The notes beneath the pieces are model-generated. The model made no database searches. It was not told where the DNA came from and was given only the letters and a program-made list of their open reading frames with translations. Below, one piece after another: positions 44,487-54,780 of a DNA stretch of 64,000 nucleotides (its first letter is position 1; every line of letters begins with the position of its first letter). Both the position numbers and the translations under genes were made by a program. Origin of the DNA: Luteitalea sp. (GTDB lineage: Bacteria; Acidobacteriota; Vicinamibacteria; Vicinamibacterales; Vicinamibacteraceae); the NCBI GenBank assembly GCA_009377605.1, contig WHTT01000002.1:108555-172554 (forward strand), read 5' to 3'.

Positions 44487-47400
44487 CTACCTAATACTTC
44501 CCGCTGCCGACACTCCGCCCCGCGATTGCTGGAGCACGCGGGCAAGCCACCTCCCCGTGTGTGATCTCGGGTGAGCCGCGACCTGCTCCGGCGTGCCGGC
44601 ACACACCACTTCTCCGCCTTCGTCACCGCCCTCCGGCCCCAGATCCACGATCCAGTCTGCCGTCTTGATCACGTCGAGGTTGTGCTCGATGACCAGCAAC
44701 GAGTGTCCCGCCCCCAGCAGCCGGCGGAACGCTGCCAGCAACTTGGCGATGTCATCGAAGTGTAAGCCGGTTGTCGGCTCGTCGAGCACATAGAGCACCC
44801 GCTCACCCGCGCTCGAGGCCAGGTGCGCCGCGATCTTGATGCGCTGCGCCTCTCCACCGGAGAGGGTGGTGGCTGGCTGCCCCAGCTTCAGATAGCCGAG
44901 CCCGATCTCGTCCAACAGGTGAAGCCGTCGCAACACCTTCGGCGAGTTGTTGAAGAACGAGATGGCTTCGCGCACCGTGAGATCGAGCACCTGGTTGATG
45001 TTCTTGCCTTTGTAGGTGACCTCGAGGACTTGCGGCCTGAACCGCTTGCCGTCGCACACCTCACATGGAACGAAGACATCGGCCAGGAACTGCATCTCCA
45101 CCCGCACCTGACCTTCGCCTTCGCACGCGTCGCAGCGGCCGCCGGGGACATTGAAGGAAAAGCTGCTCGAGGTCAGGCCGCGCGCGCGCGCGTCCTTGGT
45201 CGACGCAAACAGCTCGCGGATCGGGTCGAACGCCTTGAGGTACGTCACCGGGTTCGAGCGCGGCGTCCGTCCGATCGCCGTCTGATCGACGAGCACGATG
45301 TCCGTGATGAACTCGATCCCTTCGATTCGCTCCAGTTTGCCGACAGGACGGTCGTAGTCGCCCTTGAGGCGCTTCAAGCCTGCGTAGAGCAGGTCGTGGA
45401 CGAGCGTCGACTTACCGGACCCGCTGACACCCGTGACGCACGTGAGCACGCCAAGCGGGATGTCGACGTCGATGTGCTTCAGGTTGTGCTCGTGCGCACC
45501 GAGCACGCGAAGATACTGCCCGGTTGGGCGCCGGCGCGATGACGGCACCGGAATCGCCAGCTCATCCCGCAGATATTTGCCCGTCAACGAGCGCGGCTCC
45601 GCAAGAAGTCCCTCGATCGAGCCCGCGTACACGACCCTTCCACCTTGGTCGCCAGCGCCGAGACCCAGGTCGATGATCTCGTCCGCGACGAGAATCATGT
45701 CCGCGTCGTGCTCGACGACCAGTACCGTATTGCCTTGATCCCGAAGCTGTCGGAGGATGGCAATCAGCCGCTCGTTGTCACGCGGGTGCAGCCCGATGGA
45801 CGGTTCGTCGAGGACGTACAGTGTCCCGACGAGCGAGGCGCCGAGCGCGGTCGCGAGGCTAATGCGCTGCGCTTCGCCTCCCGAGAGCGAGGACGAGAGC
45901 CGGTCGAGTGTCAGGTAATCGAGCCCAACATTGACGAGAAAGCCGAGCCGCCGTGTGATCTCCCCGAGCACCTTCTCGGCAATCGCGGCGTCGCGCGGAC
46001 CCAGCTGGAGCTCTTCGAAGAATCGCTGCGCCTCGCGAATCGTCCGGGCACAGACCTGGTCGATGGTCTTGCTTCCCACCTGCACATCGCGCGCGTCGCG
46101 GCGCAACCGTGTGCCCCCGCAGTCGGGACACTCCAGATAGCCGCGGTAGCGGCTCAAGAACACGCGGATGTGTACCTTGTACTTCTTGCGCTCGAGCCAC
46201 CGAAAGAAGCCGCGAATCCCTTCGAACTCATCATCGTCGCCGTCCAACACGAAGCGCTGCTCTTCGGCTGAGAGATCCTGCCACGGCACGTTGACCCGCA
46301 CCCCGCGCGCCTTGGCCGCGCGCTTCAGCTGTGTCTGATAGCTTCGATAATTCGGGCGGCTCCATGGCTCCACCGCACCGTCCGCCAATGTCTTCGTCTG
46401 GTCCGGTACGACCAGCCCGACATCGAGCTCCATCACGTTGCCGAACCCGTGACACGTGGGGCACGCGCCGAAGGGATTGTTGAACGAGAACAGCCGGGGC
46501 TGTGGCGCTTCGTAGGCAATGCCGCACGTGCGACATTCGAAGCGCTCGCTGAACAGGTGCCGCACGGGTGGGCTGGTGTCGCCCTCCGCCTCGACGACGG
46601 GAGCGGGCCGTCCCAGAAGCCCTCTCTGGGGCCCTCCCTGGGGCGTAGAAGGCGGCAGTTGGATGGCGAATGCCGCGCCGCCGCCTTCCAGATACGCCAC
46701 CTCGAGCGAGTCGGTCAGGCGGCTGCGTACATCCCCTTCGATCTTGACGCGATCGACGATGACGTCCAGCTCCGTGCGGCCGGCGAGCGATTCGGGGGCG
46801 AGGTCGGCCAGGCTGACGACCTGGCCGTCCAAGAGCAGTCGCGTGAAGCCCTTGCGCCGCAGCACATCGAGCGTTGCGGTCAGCGAATCGGTGGTCGTCT
46901 CACCGTCGTGACCGTCCAGGTCTAGAGAATCGCCTGATCCTGCCTCGATCTTCTCGCTGCCCTCGCCATTGTCGTCGACGTCGTTCGCGTCCGAATCGGC
47001 AATCGCCTGCGCATCGACCGTCACGAGCGGGAAGCCGAAGCCAAGCAGCAACCGCGTTCCCTCTGGCAACGCGATCAGTCGCTCGGCCACGGCCTCCGGC
47101 GTCTCTCGCGTGACCTCGCGGCCACACTGGCGGCAGATCGTGCGGCCGACGCGCGCAAACAGCAAGCGGAGATAATCGTGAATCTCCGTGGTCGTGCCGA
47201 CGGTCGAGCGCGGGTTCCGCACGGCGTTCTTCTGGCGGATGGCAATGGCGGGCGGAATGTTCTCGACGGCGTCGACGTCCGGCCGCTCCATCCGCTCGAG
47301 AAACTGCCGCGCGTATGCCGAGAGCGACTCGACGTAGCGCCTCTGCCCTTCCGCGTACAGGGTGTCGAAGGCCAGTGACGACTTGCCGGAGCCGCTGACA

Positions 47401-47516
47401 CCGGTCACCACGATCAGCTTGCGTGCGGGGAGCGCAACGTCGACGTTCTTCAGGTTATGGGTGCGCGCGCCGCGGACGATGACATCACGAATAGGGAGCC
47501 GACTGGACGAAATCAT
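44487..47516 (-). CDS. uvrA: UvrABC system protein A
   Basis: UvrA recognises damaged DNA in excision repair. Two ABC modules are seen: Walker [21 protein letters not shown] near residue 36 and [19 protein letters not shown] near 660, with signature [16 protein letters not shown] and [16 protein letters not shown]. Zinc-binding [16 protein letters not shown] and [16 protein letters not shown] complete the set. Length is about 1009 from ATG 47516. An acidic Asp/Glu/Ser-rich insert ([20 protein letters not shown] and on) sits at about residues 160-190. The upstream ATG at 47564 adds unrelated residues. Confidence 0.97.
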   Translation of the reverse strand: MISSSRLPIRDVIVRGARTHNLKNVDVALPARKLIVVTGVSGSGKSSLAFDTLYAEGQRRYVESLSAYARQFLERMERPDVDAVENIPPAIAIRQKNAVRNPRSTVGTTTEIHDYLRLLFARVGRTICRQCGREVTRETPEAVAERLIALPEGTRLLLGFGFPLVTVDAQAIADSDANDVDDNGEGSEKIEAGSGDSLDLDGHDGETTTDSLTATLDVLRRKGFTRLLLDGQVVSLADLAPESLAGRTELDVIVDRVKIEGDVRSRLTDSLEVAYLEGGGAAFAIQLPPSTPQGGPQRGLLGRPAPVVEAEGDTSPPVRHLFSERFECRTCGIAYEAPQPRLFSFNNPFGACPTCHGFGNVMELDVGLVVPDQTKTLADGAVEPWSRPNYRSYQTQLKRAAKARGVRVNVPWQDLSAEEQRFVLDGDDDEFEGIRGFFRWLERKKYKVHIRVFLSRYRGYLECPDCGGTRLRRDARDVQVGSKTIDQVCARTIREAQRFFEELQLGPRDAAIAEKVLGEITRRLGFLVNVGLDYLTLDRLSSSLSGGEAQRISLATALGASLVGTLYVLDEPSIGLHPRDNERLIAILRQLRDQGNTVLVVEHDADMILVADEIIDLGLGAGDQGGRVVYAGSIEGLLAEPRSLTGKYLRDELAIPVPSSRRRPTGQYLRVLGAHEHNLKHIDVDIPLGVLTCVTGVSGSGKSTLVHDLLYAGLKRLKGDYDRPVGKLERIEGIEFITDIVLVDQTAIGRTPRSNPVTYLKAFDPIRELFASTKDARARGLTSSSFSFNVPGGRCDACEGEGQVRVEMQFLADVFVPCEVCDGKRFRPQVLEVTYKGKNINQVLDLTVREAISFFNNSPKVLRRLHLLDEIGLGYLKLGQPATTLSGGEAQRIKIAAHLASSAGERVLYVLDEPTTGLHFDDIAKLLAAFRRLLGAGHSLLVIEHNLDVIKTADWIVDLGPEGGDEGGEVVCAGTPEQVAAHPRSHTGRWLARVLQQSRGGVSAAGSIR

Positions 47517-47593
47517 GAAGGCGTTCCACGGGCGACACTCCCAAGCAGTGCCCGAAACGAGCATCGTAGCTCACGCGGCGGGGCGGGTGCAAT

Positions 47594-47722
47594 GCAAGGG
47601 GTCAAGGGATCCAGGGGTCGAGTGATCAAGGGACGGGCGCCGTAGGGGCAGGCGGCTCACGCTCTGCCCCAAAGCTTCGAGGCCCCCTTGATCCCTCGAT
47701 CCCTTGCCCCCTTGCCCCCTTG
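47594..47722. repeat. Paired inverted arrays GGGTCAAGG / CCTTGATCCC
   Basis: Units CAAGGGGTC, AAGGGATCC, AGGGGTCG and AAGGGAC run 47594-47635. Reverse-sense CCCCCTTGATCC, CTCGATCC, CCTTGCCCC and CTTGCCCCC run 47682-47722. The core is about 46 bases. The block lies between divergent uvrA and a histidine kinase gene. Confidence 0.75.
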
Positions 47723-47862
47723 GAGAGGTGGTACCCTCTTGCGCTGGCTCGGGCGTTCTGGGATACCATCACCCTGTAGAGTCTGGAGATTCTGGCGGAA
47801 TCGCCGGAAAGGCTTGCCGTAGCGCAGGTCGCCAGCCTGCCCCAACGTTGCAGTCAGCACCG

Positions 47863-50166
47863 ATGGCCGCACCTGCCGAGCGCCTGCCGGTCGCCGCGCG
47901 ACTTTATGTCGCGGCCGTCACCCTGGGCGGCGTGTGGGCGTTTGCCTCCTCCTGGCCGCTCGATTTGAAGAACCCGCCATTGTTTGCGGGCCTCTTCGCC
48001 CTCGCAACGGTGGCATCGGCCTTCAAGATGCAGGTGCCGCTGCCGCGAGGCTGGGCGACGATGTCGCCCGGGTATGCGGTGATTTTCGCGGGTCTCCTGC
48101 TCCTGGGCGTTGACGCCGCGCTGCTCATGGCGCTGGTGAGCGCCTGGATGCAGTCGACCTTCCACGCACGCTCCCCGCAGCCCTTCTACCGTAAGCTCTT
48201 CAACGCCGCCGTTCTCGCCCTCTCCGCCTACTCGGCAGACCTGGCCATGACCGCCCTTGGCGGCCGCTCTGGCGATCCGAGCACGGTCCTGCTGATGGCG
48301 CCACTGCTTGGTGCCACGTCGGCGTACTTTCTCGTGAACTCGTTCGCGATTGCCACGGCCGTGGCCATCACGACCGGCCAGCCGGTGCTCCGCTGCTGGC
48401 AGGACAACTTTCTCTGGAGTGGCCCTGGTTATTACCTCGGCGCCGCCCTGGCCGCCGCCTGTGTCATCGTCATCGAACGAGGCGCCTGGTGGCTGACGCT
48501 GTTCGTCGCGGTCCCGGTACACCTCATCTATTACACCTATCGCGTCTACTTCACGCAGTTGCAAAAGGAGCAGGCGCGCGTCAAGGCGATTGCTGACTTG
48601 CACGCCAAGGCGGTTGAAGCGCTCGCCTCGGAGAAAGAGCGGCTGGCTGTCACGGTCAGCAGCATTGGCGATGGCGTGATCACGACGGATCTGGAGGGCC
48701 GCATCACGCTGCTCAACAACGTGGCGGAGCAGCTCACGGGTTGGTCGCGAGACGAGGCGGTCGGCCACGATCTCAGTGAAGTACTGCACCTGGTCGACCG
48801 CACGGCGGGCACGCCGCGAGAGCATCCGCTGGCGCCGGTCCTTGCCACGGGGCGCATGCCGGAAGCGGAAGCGCACTGCGATCTCATGGGCCGGACGGGA
48901 ACCCGCGTTCCGGTGCACCTGACCGGCGCACCCATTTGCGATCGCGACGGGCGCCAGATGGGCGTTGTCCTGGTGGCGCGCGACGTGACCGAAGGCATTC
49001 GCCTCGAACGTGAGCGTGTGCGTGCGAGCAAGCTGGAGTCGCTGGGCGTCATGGCAGGTGGGATTGCGCACGACTTCAACAACGTCCTCACGGCGGTGGT
49101 CGGCAACCTGGCCCTCGCGCAACAGCGCAATGAGAATCTGTCCGAAGATACGACGATGTGGCTCGAGGAGGCCGAGAAAGCGTGCCTGCGGGCGCGCGGT
49201 CTGACGCACCAGCTGCTCACGTTCTCGAAGGGCGGCGATCCGATCAAGCGCAGCACCTATGTCGGCGGCCTGGTCGACGCGGCCGTTCGGTTCGCCGTGC
49301 GCGGATCGAATGTCCGCTGTTTCGTCGAGGCGCCACCGGACCTCTGGCCCGTCGAAGTCGACGAGGCCCAATTCGAGCAAGTGGTGAACAACATCGTGAT
49401 CAACGCGCAGCAGGCGATGCCGCGTGGCGGTGTCCTCGAGGTGCGCTGCACGAACGTGTGGGCATCGCCACCGCATGCCGACATGCCGACGCAGGACAAA
49501 CCGTTCGTCCGAATCGGTATTCGCGACCATGGGACGGGAATCGCTCCCGAGGATCTGGCGCGTATCTTCGATCCGTACTTCACGACCAAACCCAGCGGCA
49601 CCGGCCTCGGCCTCGCGGTCGCCCACTCGGTTATCAAGGGCCATGGGGGCTTCATCTCGGTGGAATCAGTCCATGGTGCCGGTGCCAACTTCAACATCTT
49701 CCTGCCCCGTGCGGTGAGCACCACGGTGCAGCCTGCGGCCAGCTCGACGGCGCCGGTGCCGCGCGGCCGGGGCCGGATTCTCGTGATGGATGATGAGCGC
49801 ATCATCAGCGACGTCACCTCGGCGATGTTGCGGGCGCTCGGCTACGAGACCGAGGCCGTGGCCGATGGCCGGCAAGCGTTGGAGCGCTACCGTGTGGCAC
49901 AGCAGGCATCCCAGCCCTTTGCCGCCGTCATTATGGACCTGACGATCCCCGGTGGCATGGGCGGTGTCGAAGCCGTCAGCCGCCTGCGTGAGGTCGATCC
50001 CGAAGCCCGTGTGCTCGTCGTCAGCGGTTATGCCGACAGCGGTGTGCTGGCCGACTATGAGCAGCACGGCTTCGATGCCCTCCTTCCCAAGCCATTCTCG
50101 CTGCGCGACCTCGCAGTCGCCCTGAGCGCTCTGCTCCAGCCTGAAGGGAAATCGACGGTACACTAA
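47863..50166 (+). CDS. Hybrid sensor histidine kinase with receiver domain
   Basis: The 767-residue protein has about seven membrane helices in residues 10-225, a short coiled coil, then a PAS domain (VSSIGDGVITTDLEGRITLL near 260), a HisKA-type dimerisation helix with the phosphorylated histidine in GGIAHDFNNVLTAVVGN near 400, an HATPase domain (VVNNIVINAQQAMPRGGVLE, GTGLGLAVAHSVIKGHGGF) and a receiver domain with Asp in AAVIMDLTIPGGMGG near 690. It has no output domain of its own. The phosphate may pass to an unlinked regulator. ATG 47863 begins the membrane region. Confidence 0.92.
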   Translation: MAAPAERLPVAARLYVAAVTLGGVWAFASSWPLDLKNPPLFAGLFALATVASAFKMQVPLPRGWATMSPGYAVIFAGLLLLGVDAALLMALVSAWMQSTFHARSPQPFYRKLFNAAVLALSAYSADLAMTALGGRSGDPSTVLLMAPLLGATSAYFLVNSFAIATAVAITTGQPVLRCWQDNFLWSGPGYYLGAALAAACVIVIERGAWWLTLFVAVPVHLIYYTYRVYFTQLQKEQARVKAIADLHAKAVEALASEKERLAVTVSSIGDGVITTDLEGRITLLNNVAEQLTGWSRDEAVGHDLSEVLHLVDRTAGTPREHPLAPVLATGRMPEAEAHCDLMGRTGTRVPVHLTGAPICDRDGRQMGVVLVARDVTEGIRLERERVRASKLESLGVMAGGIAHDFNNVLTAVVGNLALAQQRNENLSEDTTMWLEEAEKACLRARGLTHQLLTFSKGGDPIKRSTYVGGLVDAAVRFAVRGSNVRCFVEAPPDLWPVEVDEAQFEQVVNNIVINAQQAMPRGGVLEVRCTNVWASPPHADMPTQDKPFVRIGIRDHGTGIAPEDLARIFDPYFTTKPSGTGLGLAVAHSVIKGHGGFISVESVHGAGANFNIFLPRAVSTTVQPAASSTAPVPRGRGRILVMDDERIISDVTSAMLRALGYETEAVADGRQALERYRVAQQASQPFAAVIMDLTIPGGMGGVEAVSRLREVDPEARVLVVSGYADSGVLADYEQHGFDALLPKPFSLRDLAVALSALLQPEGKSTVH

Positions 50167-50169
50167 GGC

Positions 50170-50877
50170 GTGTCTGACATCCTCGTGTGGGACGGGCTCG
50201 AACCTTGCCCGTACTTGCTCGATCGCAAGGCGCGGATGCCGTTGCGCCTGCCGTCCCGCCGGTTGACCCCGCCCGAGGTAGACGCGCGGCTCGCGACTGG
50301 CGAGCGGCGGCTGGGCGCGTTGTGGTACCGGACGGCGTGTCCCACGTGCGCTGCGTGCGTCCCGCTGCGCCTCGACGTCCGTCGGTTCACGCCGTCGCGG
50401 TGGGGACGTCGCGTGCTGCGGCGTGGTGACGCCAGATTCCACGTGCGCACCGGCCGGCCGTCGGTCGACGCGCCGCGATTGGCGCTCCACAACAAGCACC
50501 TCATCGAACGCGGCCTTGCCGACGGTCGCGCGCAGACCATCGGTGCCGATACCTACCGTCGCCATTTCGTGACGACGACGTGCGACACGCTGGAGCTGAG
50601 TTACGAGGTCGATGGTCGGCTGGCCATGGTGGCGATTACCGATCGCGGCCAGGAGTCGCTTTCGGCAGTCTACTGCTACTACGATACCGGCCTTGCGCAA
50701 CTCAGCCCTGGCAGCTACTCGATTTTGAAGCAGTGGCAGCTCTGTCGTCAGTGGGAGCTCCGCTACCTCTATTTGGGCTTTTACATCGCTGATTCACCGC
50801 GTATGCGCTACAAGGCCCGCTTCGTCCCGCACGAGCGCCTGATTGACGGCGTGTGGCAGCCGTTCCCGACGCAGTAG
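50170..50877 (+). CDS. bpt: Aspartate/glutamate leucyltransferase (ATE-like)
   Basis: This enzyme tags proteins with N-terminal Asp or Glu by leucine, marking them for degradation. The N-terminal Cys region reads LWYRTACPTCAACVPLRLDV near 55, and the C-terminal ATE domain has SAVYCYYDTGLAQLSPGSYS and YLYLGFYIADSPRMRYKARF. At 235 residues it is family size. GTG 50170 follows three bases after the kinase stop, so co-transcription is likely. A start at TTG is also possible. The GFRRSG motif seen in many Bpt proteins is not obvious. Confidence 0.8.
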   Translation: MSDILVWDGLEPCPYLLDRKARMPLRLPSRRLTPPEVDARLATGERRLGALWYRTACPTCAACVPLRLDVRRFTPSRWGRRVLRRGDARFHVRTGRPSVDAPRLALHNKHLIERGLADGRAQTIGADTYRRHFVTTTCDTLELSYEVDGRLAMVAITDRGQESLSAVYCYYDTGLAQLSPGSYSILKQWQLCRQWELRYLYLGFYIADSPRMRYKARFVPHERLIDGVWQPFPTQ

Positions 50878-50934
50878 ATAGTCCCTGTAGCCCTCCCCCG
50901 GCCATCCGTTCGCGATCGGGGTCAAACAAGGATA

Positions 50935-50955
50935 GGACGCCTCGCCGAGGCGTTC
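50935..50955. repeat. Palindrome GGACGCCTC-GCC-GAGGCGTTC
   Basis: Near-perfect 9-bp stem between bpt and the propeller gene, same family as 24104 and 44466. Downstream DNA (GCCTTCGCGCTCCGCGCTAC) also looks like a dispersed repeat. Confidence 0.7.
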
Positions 50956-51036
50956 GGACGGTACGCTCACGCCTTCGCGCTCCGCGCTACGGCGGACGAG
51001 CCGGCAAACGGGCGCTACCTCGCGCGGAGGCCACTT

Positions 51037-52962
51037 ATGCTGTCACGGCGGACTGCCCTCCTGATTTTCTTACTCGTAAGCACCACGGCCGGCGTTTCGT
51101 ACCCATCTGCGACGGTGCTGGCTCCTCAGGCCCCGCCGACGGTGGCCGCCACGCGCACCCCGATGAAGGCGTTCGCCTCCGAGCGGGAGCTTCTGGCGTT
51201 CCTCGAAGAGCTCGGCAAGCGGCAGAAACGCGAGCGGCGAAGGACAGAGACGATCGGCGTTACGGGCGGGGTGGTGGGCGCGCTCCCAGCACCTTCACCT
51301 CAGGCAGCCGCCTCGCTTTCCACCGAGCAAGCGACAGCGGACTCCATCACCAACACGCAGCACGCCGGCGTCGACGAAGGGGACATCGTCAAGGTCCATG
51401 GTGAGCACCTGGTGATCTTGCGGCGAGGACGCCTCTTCACGGTTGCGATTGCCAACGATGAGCTGACGCCAGTGTCGAGCGTCGACGGCTTTGCGCCTGA
51501 CATCGACCCGCGCCGCAGTTGGTACGACGAGATGCTCGTCGCCGGAGACACGATTATCGTGATTGGCTACAGCTACGAGCGCGGCGGCACCGAGATCGGA
51601 CTGTTCGACATCGATGCCAAGGGGCGTCTCTCGTATCGATCGACGTATCACCTCCGGTCGAACGACTACTATTCGTCGCGCAACTACGCGAGCCGGCTGC
51701 TCGGTGACACCCTCGTCTTCTATGCTCCGCTCTACGTCGATGCGACCGGTTCCGTGCCCACGGCCTGGCTACCTGCGCTGCGGCGATGGCGCAGCGGCAC
51801 AACCGCCGCTGATTTCGAGCGCATCATCGAGCCGTCGCGCATCTACCCTCCGGTCGACGATTCGGCGTCTCTGACGCTACACACGGTCACGGTGTGCGAT
51901 CTTGCGAGCCGAGACATGACGTGCAGGGCGACGGGTGTCATGGGCCCACCGGGACGCGTCTTCTACGTCTCCCCTGATTCCGTGTACGTATGGATGACGC
52001 CGTGGTGGCGGACCGCCGCCGCTCGTCGCTCGCTGCTCTATCGCCTGCCGCTCGACGGGTCGGAACCGTCAGCCCTGCGCGTCAGGGGGGCACCAATTGA
52101 TCAGTTCTCATTCCTTCAGAGTCGGGATGATCATCTGAACGTGCTCCTGCGCGCGGACGCACGCGGCGACACGATGTGGAACGCCGAGGGTCCTGGGCGT
52201 GGCGTGGCGTTGCTGCGTGTTCCCCTCGCGCAGCTCGATGGTGATGCGCCGGAGGCTCCGGCGGATCGATATCGCGTGTTGCCGGCCCCGGACGGTCGCG
52301 CGTTTCAGAATCGGTTCGTTGGAGAGTACGTGCTCTATGGGACCGGGACCACCTGGACGCGCCGCGATCCAGGCGACACCGACAACTCCTTGTACGCCTA
52401 CCGATTTGCGGGCCAGGCCGATCCCGTGTCTCTGCCTCTGGGACACGCTGTGGATCGGATCGAGGCCATGGGCGGCGATGCGATTGCGGTTGGCGGCAGC
52501 GACCGTGACCTGCACTTCACGGCGGTCGGCCTCCAAGGGCAGCCTCGGCTCGGTGGCCGGTTCACCGAGCAGGCGGCGGTGCAGGGTGAGCTGCGCAGCC
52601 ACGGCTTCTTCTACAAGCCAGACAGCGAGGCGAACGGGATGTTCGGACTGCCGATCCGCTCCGCGGAGCAGACCGGCGCGTCACATCTTCGACATGACTC
52701 TGCGTTCGTGCGTTATGTGCGGAACCGCTCGTTGAACTTCAGCGATGCCGGCAAGCTCGTGGCCCGTCACGACGGGGCGCAAGACGATGCGTGCCGCGCA
52801 TCGTGTGTGGACTGGTACGGCAACGCGCGACCGATTTTCTGGCGCGATCGCCTGTTCGCGTTACTGGGCTACGAGATCGTCGAAGGCCGGCTCGACGAAG
52901 GGCGCGTGCAGGAGTTGCGGCGGGTCAACTTCGCGCCCGGCGTCGCGCGCAGCACGCAGTAG
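51037..52962 (+). CDS. Secreted beta-propeller-domain protein (PF09826-like)
   Basis: The 641-residue protein begins with a signal peptide (RRTALLIFLLVSTTAGVSYP). A conserved block TNTQHAGVDEGDIVKVHGEH near residue 105 and following beta strands match a family of secreted proteins with a C-terminal propeller distantly related to WD-40. Repeated strand-turn units continue to NRSLNFSDAGKLVARHDG. Late cysteines (DDACRASCVDWYG) may pair. Function unknown; an extracellular binding or scaffolding role is inferred. ATG 51037 follows GCGCGGAGGCC, a usable ribosome binding site. Confidence 0.78.
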   Translation: MLSRRTALLIFLLVSTTAGVSYPSATVLAPQAPPTVAATRTPMKAFASERELLAFLEELGKRQKRERRRTETIGVTGGVVGALPAPSPQAAASLSTEQATADSITNTQHAGVDEGDIVKVHGEHLVILRRGRLFTVAIANDELTPVSSVDGFAPDIDPRRSWYDEMLVAGDTIIVIGYSYERGGTEIGLFDIDAKGRLSYRSTYHLRSNDYYSSRNYASRLLGDTLVFYAPLYVDATGSVPTAWLPALRRWRSGTTAADFERIIEPSRIYPPVDDSASLTLHTVTVCDLASRDMTCRATGVMGPPGRVFYVSPDSVYVWMTPWWRTAAARRSLLYRLPLDGSEPSALRVRGAPIDQFSFLQSRDDHLNVLLRADARGDTMWNAEGPGRGVALLRVPLAQLDGDAPEAPADRYRVLPAPDGRAFQNRFVGEYVLYGTGTTWTRRDPGDTDNSLYAYRFAGQADPVSLPLGHAVDRIEAMGGDAIAVGGSDRDLHFTAVGLQGQPRLGGRFTEQAAVQGELRSHGFFYKPDSEANGMFGLPIRSAEQTGASHLRHDSAFVRYVRNRSLNFSDAGKLVARHDGAQDDACRASCVDWYGNARPIFWRDRLFALLGYEIVEGRLDEGRVQELRRVNFAPGVARSTQ

Positions 52963-52984
52963 CTGCTACACTTCTTCGGAGACG

Positions 52985-53998
52985 ATGTCCGGCGCGCGGA
53001 GGAGATCCGTGGTTCGGCTGTGGCGGAGGGCCAGCCGCTTCGTTCGCGGCGCTCGGCTGGTTGCGTACGGGCTCGTCGACACCGATCACCCGCTGCTCGC
53101 CCAGATGGTCGTGACGCGGCGCTGCAATCTCGACTGTACCTACTGTAACGAGTTCGACAAGGTTTCGGCGCCGGTGCCACTCGTGGCGATCCTCCGGCGG
53201 CTCGACAAGCTCGCCGCGTTCGGCACGGCCGCGGTGGCATGCACGGGCGGAGAGCCGCTCCTCCATCCCGATCTCGATGCGCTCCTTCGAGGAATGCGCG
53301 AGCGAGGGATGACCTCGGCACTGCTCACCAACGGGTACTTGCTGTCGCCCAAGCGCATCGAGGCACTCAACCAGGCGGGCCTCGACTACCTCCAGATCAG
53401 CATCGACAATGTCGCGCCGGACGCAGTCTCCAAGAAGAGCCTGCGTCTGCTCGACCGCAAGCTCGAGTGGCTCGCGGAGCATGCCCTGTTCGACGTGCAC
53501 ATCAACTCGGTGCTCGGCGCCGGCGTCCCGCAGCCGGAGGACGCTTATGCGATCACGCAGCGGGCACGCGCCCTTGGGTTCTCCACGTCGGTGGGCATCA
53601 TTCATGATGGCAGCGGGCACCTCAAGCCTCTCGCGCCCAAGGAGCGGGAGGTCTACGACGCCATCGCGCGCGACGCGCGCGACATGCCGGGCTATTTCAA
53701 GAACCTCTATTCGGGGTTGCGGCGGCACGAGCGGAACCTCGTCGAGGGGCGTCCCAATCGGTGGCGCTGTCGCGCAGGCGCGCGGTATCTCTATATTTGC
53801 GAGGACGGCCTCGTGCACTACTGCTCGCAGCAGCGCGGCGCGCCAGGGATCCCGCTGGAGGCGTATGCCGTGTCCGACATCCGGCGTGAGTTCCTTGCGC
53901 CGAAGTCCTGCGCGCCGTACTGCACCATCGGCTGCGTGCACCGCGTCTCCGTCATGGACTTCTGGCGCGCGCCGCAGGACCCGCCCCAGGCCCATTGA
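52985..53998 (+). CDS. Radical SAM protein with C-terminal cysteine motif
   Basis: The 337-residue enzyme has the iron-sulfur motif CNLDCTYC at residues about 48-55, VACTGGEPLLHPDLDALLRG (SAM-binding GGEP) and SKKSLRLLDRKLEWL later. Three further cysteines close to the end (KSCAPYCTIGC) resemble the auxiliary cluster of SPASM/twitch proteins. Substrate unknown; it may act on a peptide or lipid. Upstream gene is a secreted propeller, with a 22-base gap, so the two may be co-transcribed. The 3' end is followed by two short GCTTCGGGCCATCGAC repeats and the tRNA gene. Confidence 0.85.
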   Translation: MSGARRRSVVRLWRRASRFVRGARLVAYGLVDTDHPLLAQMVVTRRCNLDCTYCNEFDKVSAPVPLVAILRRLDKLAAFGTAAVACTGGEPLLHPDLDALLRGMRERGMTSALLTNGYLLSPKRIEALNQAGLDYLQISIDNVAPDAVSKKSLRLLDRKLEWLAEHALFDVHINSVLGAGVPQPEDAYAITQRARALGFSTSVGIIHDGSGHLKPLAPKEREVYDAIARDARDMPGYFKNLYSGLRRHERNLVEGRPNRWRCRAGARYLYICEDGLVHYCSQQRGAPGIPLEAYAVSDIRREFLAPKSCAPYCTIGCVHRVSVMDFWRAPQDPPQAH

Positions 53999-54119
53999 TG
54001 GCTTCGGGCCATCGACAGGCTTCGGGCCATCGACTCGTAGATCCCCGGACCGTGTGCTAGACTTCTTAGGTTCTCCTGATGGACGCTCGTTCAACAGGGG
54101 AGCTCTTCCCACCACACCG

Positions 54120-54195
54120 GCCGGCGTAGCTCAGTTGGTAGAGCAGCTGATTCGTAATCAGCAGGTCATCGGTTCGAGTCCGATCGCCGGCTCCA
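54120..54195 (+). tRNA. tRNA-Thr (anticodon CGT)
   Basis: The cloverleaf is complete: acceptor GCCGGCG pairs with CGCCGGC, D-arm TAGCTCAGTTGGTAGAGC, anticodon loop TTCGTAA with CGT at 54153-54155, T-arm GGTTCGAGTCC, and an encoded CCA after discriminator T. It reads ACG codons. The 3' part (54151-54195) is duplicated at 61654, showing it is the integration site of the following element; the copy here regenerates the intact gene. Confidence 0.97.
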
Positions 54196-54196
54196 A
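54151..54196. other. Left attachment site (attL) in tRNA-Thr
   Basis: The 46-bp sequence begins TTCGTAATCAGCAGG and ends CCGGCTCCAA. It matches 61654-61699 base for base. Flanking bases then diverge (A/T on the left, T/A on the right), defining the core. Confidence 0.93.
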
Positions 54197-54358
54197 TAGA
54201 ATCAATCACTTACGGGAATCACACAGAGCGCTCGAGAGGCTTCGGGTAGCGGATGGGTAGCGTCAGAGAAACGCCCCAATTCCTCGTCCGGGCTTCGGTA
54301 GGCTTTCGCTCGACACAACCCCAGGAGATCCGCGATACTGGCGTGGAGACGACAACCA

Positions 54359-54571
54359 ATGCTCGTGCTACACCTTGAGGTTGACCGCGAAGAGGATGGC
54401 CGCTGGCTGGCCGAAGTGATCGATCTGCCCGGCGTGCTCTGCTATGGCGAGACCGAAGATGACGCGCGCCGCCAGGCTATTGCGCTCACGTTCCGGGTGC
54501 TTGCTGACCGCGCCGAGCATGGCGAGCTCGAAGAATCATCCCTCCATCAGCTCTCCCTGGTTACCGCGTGA
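54359..54571 (+). CDS. hicB: HicB-type antitoxin
   Basis: The 70-residue protein is a degraded-RNaseH-like HicB domain: LHLEVDREEDGRWLAEVIDL, then PGVLCYGETEDDARRQAIAL. It lacks the C-terminal DNA-binding helix seen in larger HicB. Its stop overlaps the hicA GTG start (GTGA). In the usual arrangement hicA comes first; here hicB is first. It should neutralise HicA and may lie in the element as a maintenance or anti-phage module. Confidence 0.82.
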   Translation: MLVLHLEVDREEDGRWLAEVIDLPGVLCYGETEDDARRQAIALTFRVLADRAEHGELEESSLHQLSLVTA

Positions 54572-54780
54572 GTCAGTGGCCGAGCACACAGGCGCCTCGC
54601 GTCCTGCGTGCGCTCGAGAAGATCGGCTGGTCGATGAAGCGTCAAAGCGGCTCACACCGGGTCCTCGCGCGTCCCGGATGGCCGGATTACGTGTGGGCCT
54701 TTCACGATAAGGTAGAACTTGGCCCGACGATGCTGTCGCGCATCGCCAAGCACACGGGACTGACCCCCGCTGATTTGTAG
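54568..54780 (+). CDS. hicA: HicA-type toxin
   Basis: The 70-residue protein has the double-stranded RNA-binding-like HicA fold: TQAPRVLRALEKIGWSMKRQ, then the catalytic histidine in SGSHRVLARPGWPD, and the closing GPTMLSRIAKHTGLTPADL. HicA cleaves mRNA and tmRNA. GTG 54568 overlaps the hicB stop, so the start is fixed by the coupling. It reads towards the capsid gene. Confidence 0.83.
   Translation: MSQWPSTQAPRVLRALEKIGWSMKRQSGSHRVLARPGWPDYVWAFHDKVELGPTMLSRIAKHTGLTPADL

Noticed and set aside
47854..49644. 596-residue minus-strand frame opposite the histidine kinase
   Set aside because: Long open antisense frames are expected in high-GC genes; the plus strand has clear kinase domains.
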